Shown one piece after another: positions 56,381 to 64,000 of a stretch of 64,000 nt of DNA. Every line of letters starts with the position of its first letter. The first letter of the stretch is position 1. The notes beneath the pieces were generated by a model. That model was not told the origin of the DNA. It ran no database searches and was given only the letters and a program-made list of their open reading frames with translations. This DNA is from Aquella oligotrophica (GTDB taxonomy: Bacteria; Pseudomonadota; Gammaproteobacteria; Burkholderiales; UBA11063): positions 1,922,001-1,986,000 of the forward strand of contig NZ_CP024847.1 in NCBI RefSeq assembly GCF_002892535.1, in the 5' to 3' direction. A program made the translations under genes and the position numbers.

Positions 56381-59215
56381 TTATTTCCCTTTGGTTTTTG
56401 GCTTCAAATACTGTGCCAGATATTTACCAGTGTAACCCTTATTCTGTTTTACAATCTGTTCTGGTGTTCCAGTTGCAATTATTTGTCCGCCACCCTCACC
56501 ACCTTCAGGACCAAGATCGATTATCCAATCAGCAGTTTTTATTACATCAAGATTATGTTCAATAACCACTACTGTATTCCCATGATCAGCAAATTTATGT
56601 AATACTTTTAGAAGTAGGTCAATATCATGAAAATGTAAACCAGTAGTTGGCTCATCAAGAATGTACATAGTCCGACCGGTATCGCGCTTAGATAACTCTA
56701 GCGCAAGTTTAACCCGCTGCGCTTCACCACCGGATAGAGTGGTTGCGGATTGACCAAGCCGGATATAACCCAAACCTACATCCATAAGAGTTTGTAATTT
56801 TTTAGCAATTGAGGGTACAGCAGCAAAGAAAGCTAGGCCTTCCTCAACCGTCATTTCTAGCACTTCATGAATGTTTTTACCTTTATACTGTATCTCAAGG
56901 GTTTCACGATTATAACGTTTACCCTTGCAAACATCACATAAAACATAAATATCTGGTAAGAAGTGCATTTCTACTTTAATCAGCCCATCACCCTGACAGG
57001 TCTCACAACGCCCACCTTTTACATTAAATGAGAACCGACCTGGTCCATAACCACGCTCACGAGCAATCGGTACTTGAGTAAAAAGCTCACGAATCGGTGT
57101 GAAAAGCCCAGTATAAGTAGCTGGATTAGAACGCGGTGTGCGTCCAATCGGACTTTGATCAACATTAATTACCTTATCAAAATTTTCAAGCCCGGTTATC
57201 TCATTATGATGCTCGGGATTTTCATTACTATTATAAAGATATTGCGCAACTGCCCGATAAAGCGTATCATTAATCAAGGTCGACTTACCCGAGCCAGATA
57301 CTCCGGTTATACAAACCAAATTAGCAATTGGGATCTCCAGATTAACATTTTTCAGATTGTTGCCTGTAGCGCCAGTTAATGTCAATTTACCTTTATCTTG
57401 AGTACGACGCTTCTTAGGAATACTAATTTCTTTTTTGCCTGATAAATATTGTCCAGTAATGGAATCTTTCGATTTTTTTATTTCCTCGGGAGTTCCAGCA
57501 AAAATGACCTTACCACCATGTTCACCAGCACCAGGACCAATATCAACCAAAAAATCTGAGCTGATAATTGCATCTTCATCATGTTCAACAACGATCACGG
57601 TATTACCCAAATCACGTAATTTATTTAAAGTAGCAATTAATCTATCATTATCTCTTTGATGTAAACCAATCGATGGCTCATCAAGCACATACATCACTCC
57701 TGTTAATCCAGAACCAATCTGGCTTGCCAGACGAATCCGCTGCGCTTCACCACCAGATAATGTATCGGCAGAGCGATTTAGCATTAGATAATCTAAACCA
57801 ACATCAATCAAAAAACCGACCCGGCTGGTAATTTCTTTCATTATCTTGCTGGCAATTTCCTGTTTATGCCCTTCCAGTTCAAGGCTATTAAAATAATCAA
57901 AACATTTTCTTAGTTGCCAGCGACTGATTTCAGCAATATTATATTTACCAACTGTTACGCATTGTGCCTCCATACGTAAACGCGAGCCATTACAACTTGG
58001 GCACTCTTTATTATTCTGATATTTAGTAAGTTCTTCTTTAACATGGAGACTTTCGGTTTCGTAATATCGTCGCTCGAGATTATTAACAATCCCCTCAAAA
58101 GATTGCTTGATGCTCCGATAACCGCCTTTTTCATTAAGTATATTAAAACTGATTGCCTCATTACCAGAACCAAAAAGTAAAATTTTTCTGATTTTCTCTG
58201 GTAATTCACTCCAAGGAGTCTCGATGTCAAAGTCATAATGGCTAGCAACAGACATAAGCATTTGGAACGTATATTGATTCCGTTTATCCCAACCTTTTAT
58301 TGCACCATCGGCAATTGAGATCTCCGGGTTAGCTACTACCTTATCCGGATCAAAAAAAGTAATATGCCCAATCCCATCACACTTAGGACATGCGCCAATT
58401 GGATTATTAAATGAAAATATCCGTGGCTCCAGTTCTGGCATCGAATAATCACATTCAGGACAGGCAAATTTACTGGAAAACCATTTTTCGCTATTATCTT
58501 CAAGATTTACTAGTTTGATCTTACCTTCACCATGATTAAGTCCAGTTTCAACTGAATCAGTAAGCCGTGATTTTTGATCTGGCTTGATTTTTAGCCGATC
58601 AACAACAATTTCTATCGTATGTTTTTTGTTTTTATCTAGTAGCGGAGTTTCACCTAGATTATAAATCTCGTTATCAATTCGTACTTTAGTAAATCCAAGC
58701 ACCTGAATATGGGCAAGTAAATCAACATGCTCACCCTTACGATTAACAATAAGTGGTGCAAGTAGCATGATTTTACTATCTTCCGGCAGTTCAAGGATTG
58801 AGTCAACAATTTGCCCGACTGATTGTGTTTGTAGCGGATTTTTATGGGTTGGGCAAAATGGCGTCCCGGCACGAGCAAAAAGAAGACGCAAATAATCATA
58901 AATTTCAGTAACTGTTCCAACGGTAGAGCGTGGGTTGTGTGAAGTTGCTTTCTGCTCAATAGAAATCGCTGGTGATAAACCCTCAATCAAATCAACTTCT
59001 GGTTTATCCATCTGCTGCAAAAACTGGCGTGCATAGGCTGATAAAGACTCGACATAACGCCGCTGCCCTTCAGCATATAAAGTATCAAATGCAAGCGATG
59101 ACTTACCAGAACCAGATAGTCCAGTTATAACAATCAGCTTATTTTTTGGCAAGTCTAGATCAATATTTTTCAGATTATGAGTGCGTGCCCCGCGGATGGT
59201 AATTTTATCAAGCAT
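56381..59215 (-). CDS. uvrA: UvrABC system protein A
   Basis: A 944-residue DNA-damage recognition ATPase. It has two ABC modules: Walker [10 protein letters not shown] and GVSGSGKST, signature [10 protein letters not shown] twice, and Walker [12 protein letters not shown] and [11 protein letters not shown]. Zinc modules [10 protein letters not shown]...CPKCDG and CETCQGDG...CDVCKG are visible. The frame is open upstream to 59260, but ATG 59215 gives the normal start [15 protein letters not shown]. UvrB and UvrC are not in the window. An extended -10 promoter lies 34 bases before it. Confidence 0.97.
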   Translation of the reverse strand: MLDKITIRGARTHNLKNIDLDLPKNKLIVITGLSGSGKSSLAFDTLYAEGQRRYVESLSAYARQFLQQMDKPEVDLIEGLSPAISIEQKATSHNPRSTVGTVTEIYDYLRLLFARAGTPFCPTHKNPLQTQSVGQIVDSILELPEDSKIMLLAPLIVNRKGEHVDLLAHIQVLGFTKVRIDNEIYNLGETPLLDKNKKHTIEIVVDRLKIKPDQKSRLTDSVETGLNHGEGKIKLVNLEDNSEKWFSSKFACPECDYSMPELEPRIFSFNNPIGACPKCDGIGHITFFDPDKVVANPEISIADGAIKGWDKRNQYTFQMLMSVASHYDFDIETPWSELPEKIRKILLFGSGNEAISFNILNEKGGYRSIKQSFEGIVNNLERRYYETESLHVKEELTKYQNNKECPSCNGSRLRMEAQCVTVGKYNIAEISRWQLRKCFDYFNSLELEGHKQEIASKIMKEITSRVGFLIDVGLDYLMLNRSADTLSGGEAQRIRLASQIGSGLTGVMYVLDEPSIGLHQRDNDRLIATLNKLRDLGNTVIVVEHDEDAIISSDFLVDIGPGAGEHGGKVIFAGTPEEIKKSKDSITGQYLSGKKEISIPKKRRTQDKGKLTLTGATGNNLKNVNLEIPIANLVCITGVSGSGKSTLINDTLYRAVAQYLYNSNENPEHHNEITGLENFDKVINVDQSPIGRTPRSNPATYTGLFTPIRELFTQVPIARERGYGPGRFSFNVKGGRCETCQGDGLIKVEMHFLPDIYVLCDVCKGKRYNRETLEIQYKGKNIHEVLEMTVEEGLAFFAAVPSIAKKLQTLMDVGLGYIRLGQSATTLSGGEAQRVKLALELSKRDTGRTMYILDEPTTGLHFHDIDLLLKVLHKFADHGNTVVVIEHNLDVIKTADWIIDLGPEGGEGGGQIIATGTPEQIVKQNKGYTGKYLAQYLKPKTKGK

Positions 59216-59248
59216 AAGGTACCTGCCAGAAGTAAAAAATGGAGCAAA

Positions 59249-59257
59249 ATTATACCA
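59249..59257 (-). promoter_or_regulatory. Extended -10 promoter of uvrA
   Basis: On the minus strand TGGTATAAT is a perfect -10 box with the TGn extension, 34 bases before the uvrA ATG. No clear SOS box (CTGT-N8-ACAG) was seen nearby. Confidence 0.55.
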
Positions 59258-59383
59258 CACATTTTAAGTTACACACTTTATAACTACAGAAAGAAAACCT
59301 TTACTAGAAATCAGATCAAATTGACATAATGCACCCAATAAACTATTCGGAATAAATCACCTCACACATTATGCTGACATAGT

Positions 59384-59413
59384 TTGAGGCAAAACCCTTC
59401 CTTATGTTAAAAT
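59384..59413 (+). promoter_or_regulatory. Promoter of valS
   Basis: TTGAGG at 59384-59389 and the extended -10 TGTTAAAAT (59405-59413) give a spacing of 18 bases. valS begins at 59461. Confidence 0.6.
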
Positions 59414-59460
59414 TACGGGTTTTATAATATTATTTTTATGCGATTCAAGGATTGAAATTG

Positions 59461-62205
59461 ATGGAACTAGCCAAAACATATGCACCCAGTGAGATAGAGT
59501 CTAAGTGGTACCCAATTTGGGAAGAAAAAGGTTATTTTAAGCCAAATATGGATAAGAACGCACCAAGTTATTGTATCCAACTACCACCACCCAACGTTAC
59601 TGGTACTTTGCATATGGGGCATGCTTTCCAACAAACTATTATGGATATTTTGATTCGTTACCACCGCATGAAAGGCTATAACACTTTATGGCAGGCTGGG
59701 ACTGATCATGCTGGAATTGCAACGCAGATCGTGGTTGAGCGTCAATTAGATGCAATCGGCGTATCGCGACATGATTTGGGGCGTGAAGAATTTATCAAGC
59801 GCGTCTGGGATTGGAAGAAAATTTCTGGCGATACAATTACTCGCCAAATGCGCCGTCTAGGAGCATCATGTGATTGGTCACGTGAACGCTTTACTATGGA
59901 TGAAGGCTTATCCAAAGCAGTTAGTGAAGTATTTGTAAGTTTATACCAAAAAGGTTATATTTATCGTGGGAAGCGATTAGTAAACTGGGATATCCAGCTA
60001 CAAACTGCAGTATCCGATCTGGAGGTTGTTTCTGAAGAAGAAAATGGTAGCCTTTGGCATATTCGTTATCCAGTGAAAGATAGTAATGAGTCAATTGTAG
60101 TTGCAACTACACGTCCAGAAACCATGCTTGGTGATGTTGCTGTTGCGATAAATCCTGAAGATGAACGCTATAAGCATTTAATTGGTAAGACATTGATATT
60201 GCCGTTAGTTGGACGCGAAATACCGATTATTATCGATGATTATGTCGATGCTAACTTTGGAACTGGTTGTGTAAAAATTACTCCAGCACATGATTTTAAT
60301 GATTATGATATCGGCAAACGGCATAATTTGCCAATGATTAGCATACTTACTCTAGATGGTAAAATCAATGAAAATGCACCAACTGAGTATCAAGGAATGG
60401 AGCGCTTTGCTGCGCGTAAGCAAGTAGTTGCTGATCTCGAGGCGCAAGGTTATCTGGTAGAAATCAAACCACATAAACTAATGGTGCCACGAGGGGACAG
60501 AACCAATGTAGTGATTGAGCCGATGCTTACTGATCAATGGTTTATGGCAATGGATAAATTTGCCGCACGTGGTTTGGAGTTGGTAGAGTCTGGGAAGATT
60601 AAATTTGTACCAGAAAACTGGAAAAAAACTTATGATCAGTGGCTAACTAATATTCAGGATTGGTGTATTTCTCGTCAACTATGGTGGGGACACAGGATAC
60701 CAGCGTTTTATGATGATAAAGGTAATGTCTTTGTTGCGAAGACTTTGGAAGAGGCTGCACAGCAGGCTGGGACTAATGCTCTTACACAGGATAATGATGT
60801 ATTAGATACTTGGTTTAGTTCGGCACTATGGTGTTTTTCTACTCTTGATTGGCCACAGGATAATGATTATCTAAAAGCTTTCCTCCCATCAAATGTGTTA
60901 GTAACCGGGTTTGATATTATCTTCTTCTGGGTGGCACGGATGATAATGCTAACCGAAGAATTTACTGGCGAAGTACCATTTAAAGATATTTACATCAATG
61001 GGCTAATTATGGATGCTCATGGTGAAAAAATGTCGAAATCTAAAGGGAACATTATTGATCCGCTCGATATTATCAATGGAATCTCGATTGATGAGCTGGT
61101 TAAAAAACGTACCGCTAATTTGATGAATCCAAAGCAAGCCGAAAAAATCGCGAAACAAACGCAGAAAGATTATCCAGATGGCTTTACTCCGTTTGGTGCC
61201 GATGCCTTGCGCTTCTCGTTAGCAACCCTGGCAACTCAGGCGCGCTATATTAATTTTGACTTAAAGCGGATTGAAGGCAATCGTAATTTCTGTAATAAAA
61301 TCTTCAATGCAACTAAATTTGTTTTGATGCAGGTGGAAAATCATCAAGAATTAATCGGTAGTGGAAATAAAAAATCGCTTATTGATCAGTGGATTTTATC
61401 TGAATTAGCAAAATTAATTACTGATGTTGAAAATGGTTTTGCAAGCTATCGCTTTGATTTGGCAAGCCAACGGATTTACGAATTTGTCTGGAATGAGTTA
61501 TGTGATTGGTATCTTGAACTAGCCAAGGTTAATTTACAATCCGAAGATAAGGAAATTAAAGCTGGGACAATTGATACATTATTAACAGTACTTGAGGCTG
61601 TATTACGTATTATGCATCCGATAATGCCTTTTCTTACTGAAGAATTATGGCAAGTAGTTGCACCATTAGCTAATAAAAAAGCTAAAGAGTCAATTGTAAT
61701 TAGTAACTACCCGCAAAAAGAAGATTATGTACAGTCTAATCAGTCGCAAATAGATGGATTTATTGCTCAATTAAAGAATCTAATTGGCGTTGTACGTAAT
61801 CTCCGTGCTGAGATGAATATTCAGCCAGCTGTTAAAGTTCCATTATTTATTGAAACGAGCAATCCTGATGAATACTCAGGTTTTGTTAATTATATTAAAA
61901 TGCTCGCAAAAATTGAAACGGTTAGTATAGTAGCCAAACTTGAAGATTCACAAGCTCCAGTAGCGGTAATTCAAGGTGGACGCTTGATGTTAAAGGTTGA
62001 AATTGATATAGCAGCTGAGAAATCTCGCTTAACTAAAGAAATTGAGAAAAATACAAAAGAAATCGAAAAGATGAAAGTTAAACTGGATAACCCAAATTAC
62101 GCGCTTCGTGCACCAGCTGAACTAGTAGCAAAAGATCAGGCACGGGTTAGTGAATTAAATGCAATTGTTGTAACACTTACGCAGCAATTAGCCAAATTAT
62201 CTTGA
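59461..62205 (+). CDS. valS: Valyl-tRNA synthetase
   Basis: A 914-residue class I synthetase. The HIGH-type motif is [15 protein letters not shown], the KMSKS motif is [16 protein letters not shown], and the editing domain (about 190-330) has [10 protein letters not shown]. The anticodon domain and a C-terminal coiled coil (last about 70 residues, [18 protein letters not shown]) end the protein. An upstream TTG at 59452 is possible; ATG 59461 with AAGG before it is used. It begins a plus-strand run with a Trm112-like gene and kdsB. Confidence 0.97.
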   Translation: MELAKTYAPSEIESKWYPIWEEKGYFKPNMDKNAPSYCIQLPPPNVTGTLHMGHAFQQTIMDILIRYHRMKGYNTLWQAGTDHAGIATQIVVERQLDAIGVSRHDLGREEFIKRVWDWKKISGDTITRQMRRLGASCDWSRERFTMDEGLSKAVSEVFVSLYQKGYIYRGKRLVNWDIQLQTAVSDLEVVSEEENGSLWHIRYPVKDSNESIVVATTRPETMLGDVAVAINPEDERYKHLIGKTLILPLVGREIPIIIDDYVDANFGTGCVKITPAHDFNDYDIGKRHNLPMISILTLDGKINENAPTEYQGMERFAARKQVVADLEAQGYLVEIKPHKLMVPRGDRTNVVIEPMLTDQWFMAMDKFAARGLELVESGKIKFVPENWKKTYDQWLTNIQDWCISRQLWWGHRIPAFYDDKGNVFVAKTLEEAAQQAGTNALTQDNDVLDTWFSSALWCFSTLDWPQDNDYLKAFLPSNVLVTGFDIIFFWVARMIMLTEEFTGEVPFKDIYINGLIMDAHGEKMSKSKGNIIDPLDIINGISIDELVKKRTANLMNPKQAEKIAKQTQKDYPDGFTPFGADALRFSLATLATQARYINFDLKRIEGNRNFCNKIFNATKFVLMQVENHQELIGSGNKKSLIDQWILSELAKLITDVENGFASYRFDLASQRIYEFVWNELCDWYLELAKVNLQSEDKEIKAGTIDTLLTVLEAVLRIMHPIMPFLTEELWQVVAPLANKKAKESIVISNYPQKEDYVQSNQSQIDGFIAQLKNLIGVVRNLRAEMNIQPAVKVPLFIETSNPDEYSGFVNYIKMLAKIETVSIVAKLEDSQAPVAVIQGGRLMLKVEIDIAAEKSRLTKEIEKNTKEIEKMKVKLDNPNYALRAPAELVAKDQARVSELNAIVVTLTQQLAKLS

Positions 62206-62218
62206 TCGGAGAGAATAA

Positions 62219-62395
62219 ATGGATGCGAAACTACTTGAAATATTGGTATGTCCAGTTTGTAAGGCAAAAGTTGAATATGATAAACCAAATCAAGAATTGG
62301 TTTGTAATAAATGTAAGCTAGCATATCCGATAGATGATGGGATTCCGGTAATGCTTATTGATGAAGCAAGGAATTTTGAAAATGCCAGTGAATAA
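62219..62395 (+). CDS. Trm112-like (UPF0434) protein
   Basis: A 58-residue zinc-finger-like protein: [37 protein letters not shown] and a short tail. The two Cys pairs (CPVC and CNKC) and the GIPVM turn match the UPF0434/Trm112 family (E. coli YcaR), which often precedes kdsB. The GGAGAG site lies before the ATG. It overlaps the kdsB start by 14 bases. Confidence 0.9.
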   Translation: MDAKLLEILVCPVCKAKVEYDKPNQELVCNKCKLAYPIDDGIPVMLIDEARNFENASE

Positions 62396-63161
62396 TTTTA
62401 CGGTAGTAATTCCGGCGCGGATGAGTTCTACCAGATTGCCGCGCAAAATGGTGCTAGATGTGGTCGGAGTACCTCTTATCGTTAGGGTTGCTAGACAGGC
62501 GCTTAAAAGTAATGCCAATCAGGTAGTGGTTGCCACCGATCATCAGGAAATTTATGATATTTGTGTCGCACATGGACTTAATGTAGTTATGACGAGTAGC
62601 GAACATCAATCAGGAACTGACCGAATTAGTGAAGTGGTCGGTAAGCTTGGGCTTATGCCAGATGAAGTTATCGTAAATGTACAGGGCGATGAACCGTTAA
62701 TTGATCCTGAGTTGATTAATCAATTGGCACAGTTTATTATCCGTAAACAAACGGCAATTGCTACACTTGCGCATCCAATTCATAGTAGTGATGAAGTGTT
62801 TAATCCCAATGTAGTAAAAGCCGTGATAAATCATGAAAGTCATGCACTTTATTTTTCAAGAGCACCAATTCCATACTATCGCGATGGTTATACTCATGGT
62901 GGTAAGGTTGAATTACCTAAGCAGATTAATGTATTACGCCACATTGGTATTTACGCGTATCAGGTGAGTTTTCTTAATCTTTATCATCAGTTACCAGTTT
63001 GCCCATTAGAGCAAGTTGAAGCATTAGAACAATTGCGCGCCATGTATAATGGTTATAAAATTTCAGTGATGATTACTCCTGATGCTCCAGCGGCTGGTGT
63101 TGATACACTTGAAGATCTAGTACGTGTACGTCAAATTATTGCCGCGGAGGAATATGAGTAA
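62382..63161 (+). CDS. kdsB: 3-deoxy-manno-octulosonate cytidylyltransferase
   Basis: A 259-residue enzyme that activates Kdo as CMP-Kdo for LPS. It has [17 protein letters not shown]-like [48 protein letters not shown], and the C-terminal [19 protein letters not shown] and [12 protein letters not shown] 62382 is chosen, with AGGA upstream, so the gene overlaps the Trm112-like gene, which is a conserved pairing. Length is near the 248 of E. coli. Confidence 0.95.
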   Translation: MPVNNFTVVIPARMSSTRLPRKMVLDVVGVPLIVRVARQALKSNANQVVVATDHQEIYDICVAHGLNVVMTSSEHQSGTDRISEVVGKLGLMPDEVIVNVQGDEPLIDPELINQLAQFIIRKQTAIATLAHPIHSSDEVFNPNVVKAVINHESHALYFSRAPIPYYRDGYTHGGKVELPKQINVLRHIGIYAYQVSFLNLYHQLPVCPLEQVEALEQLRAMYNGYKISVMITPDAPAAGVDTLEDLVRVRQIIAAEEYE

Positions 63162-63684
63162 TTTATATTATATTGGACTTATACCGGATGAAGAACTAAA
63201 TTCTTTATGTGTAGCTTATAAAAATCAGGCAGAAGAGCTTTTTGCTTGTAAGGCAGCCAAAAAATCGCCTGCGCATATAACTATAGTTCCTCCTTTTGAG
63301 ATAGATAGCTCAAATATGGAATTGATTAATCAAGAGTTATCCGAATTAGTCAAAAACTATACTACGCTAGAACTAGCGATTCATGGTTGGAATCATTTTA
63401 AAGAACGTACCATTTATATGGCGATTGAGGCAACACCTCAGCTGAAACAAATCTTTACAGAAGTTTATGAGCGAGTAATTCATTATGTTACTCCACGTGG
63501 CGATAGAAAATTCATACCTCATATTAGCATCATCAACCGTGATTTGTTAGCAGAAAACTTCACTGCTGCCTATGACTTCTTTAGCCAAAAGCCATTACCC
63601 GCCAAATGTGTTTGTAGTAAACTAGTACTCTTTAGTCTGGTAAATGGAAAATGGCGAAATTCGATAAGTTATAATTTGATTTAG
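63154..63684 (+). CDS. 2'-5' RNA ligase-like (2H phosphoesterase) protein
   Basis: A 176-residue protein with two HxTx/HxSx motifs, AHITIVPPF (about residue 42) and PHISIINR (about 124), the signature of 2H phosphoesterases such as LigT/ThpR. The ATG at 63154 has GGAGG 4 bases before it and overlaps the kdsB stop by 8 bases. The activity could be 2'-5' RNA ligation or cyclic phosphodiester hydrolysis; sequence alone cannot say. Confidence 0.82.
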   Translation: MSNLYYIGLIPDEELNSLCVAYKNQAEELFACKAAKKSPAHITIVPPFEIDSSNMELINQELSELVKNYTTLELAIHGWNHFKERTIYMAIEATPQLKQIFTEVYERVIHYVTPRGDRKFIPHISIINRDLLAENFTAAYDFFSQKPLPAKCVCSKLVLFSLVNGKWRNSISYNLI

Positions 63685-63685
63685 T

Positions 63686-64000
63686 ATGAATATGAAATAT
63701 TTGCCACTTTATTGTCTTTTATTTGCGAGTAGTCTGGTTTATGCCATAACCCCACCGCAAATATTACTTCCCAGTACTAGCACGCCAGACGATCTGAGCT
63801 TAATTCGACAAAAAGAGGAATCTCGCGAATTAAGCATTGAAGAGCAATTAGTTTATAAACAAATGTTCAGCATGGCTTATGCTAATATTGACACCCTAGT
63901 TGACGATGCTAACCTCAAGCCAAAAACTTGGGCAACTGTATTTTCATATGGGACAATTATCACTGGAAAGCTAAGAAATAGTGGTAATACCAGCTATCTA
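63686..64000 (+). CDS. Exported protein of unknown function, N-terminal part
   Basis: The frame from ATG 63686 is open to the window edge (105 codons). It begins with a signal peptide (MNMKYLPLYCLLFASSLVYA, cleavage after about residue 20) followed by a polar region with acidic and Glu/Arg-rich parts (IRQKEESRELSIEEQL) and a YGTIITGKLRNSG segment. The rest is out of view. I do not recognise the family. The ATG is 1 base after the upstream stop, so it may be in the same operon. Confidence 0.65.
   Translation, partial: MNMKYLPLYCLLFASSLVYAITPPQILLPSTSTPDDLSLIRQKEESRELSIEEQLVYKQMFSMAYANIDTLVDDANLKPKTWATVFSYGTIITGKLRNSGNTSYL

Noticed and set aside
59261-59460. SOS box before uvrA
   Set aside because: No CTGT-N8-ACAG pattern seen; only an extended -10 element.

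Overview
The window is a stretch of AT-rich bacterial chromosome (GC by eye in the mid-30s percent), mostly housekeeping genes with a few accessory islands. Several signs point to a betaproteobacterium, most likely a low-GC member of the Neisseriales: PNPase reads like the Neisseria protein from its first residues, TrpS carries the roughly 60-residue insertion I associate with betaproteobacterial enzymes and sits next to an M50 protease, a YadG/YadH-type ABC transporter, a BolA-like gene and murA are adjacent, and hemC-hemD-hemX-hemY and lapA-lapB have the proteobacterial order. This assignment is inference; no rRNA gene is present. I found no tRNA, rRNA, CRISPR array, prophage or intact insertion sequence.

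Layout. 1-3745: end of a TatD nuclease, a frameshifted MFS transporter, and a divergent NamZ-like muramidase plus EamA transporter. 3827-5672: lapA-lapB and a small beta-rich protein. 5803-10597 (minus): nitrilase and YhdP. 10747-17099 (plus): phosphomannomutase/phosphoglucomutase, M50 protease, trpS, map, nadC and a frameshifted alanine aminotransferase. 17100-17255: a MITE-like element. 17290-20876 (minus): frameshifted ppc and dusB. 21199-23667 (plus): arsenic operon arsH(stop)-arsR-arsC-acr3. 23712-26510 (minus): nusB, DUF969, DUF979, pcp. 26691-31102: ornithine cyclodeaminase, arginase, dut, a GntR regulator and a divergent Bcr-type MFS exporter. 31123-46448 (minus): ftsK, hemYXDC, an rRNA methyltransferase, ald, pnp, rpsO, an orphan RND adaptor, murA, ibaG, an ABC-2 exporter and ftsB. 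46774-52977: a frameshifted MHS transporter, an L,D-transpeptidase, a 58-residue small protein and a 20-repeat propeller lipoprotein. 53409-59215 (minus): deoB, deoC, yheT, uvrA. 59461-64000 (plus): valS, a Trm112-like protein, kdsB, a 2H phosphoesterase and the start of an exported protein.

Genes that work together: LapA/LapB, KdsB and the hexose-phosphate mutase serve LPS and surface sugars; MurA, the L,D-transpeptidase, NamZ and FtsB/FtsK serve the wall and division; arginase plus ornithine cyclodeaminase convert arginine to proline; DeoB/DeoC degrade deoxyribose phosphate; pcp with DUF969/DUF979 probably handles pyroglutamyl peptides; the ars operon handles arsenic.

The most striking pattern is that four genes (two MFS transporters, alanine aminotransferase, ppc) are each broken by loss of one base in a short G/C run. 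Shared cause suggests homopolymer errors in the assembly rather than four independent gene deaths. arsH is different: a clean in-frame TAG replaces the expected Trp codon. The most promising new elements are the MITE-like element with a target duplication, the propeller lipoprotein, and a set of repeated TGTTAAAAT extended -10 promoter motifs. I did not find a convincing wholly new multi-gene system.
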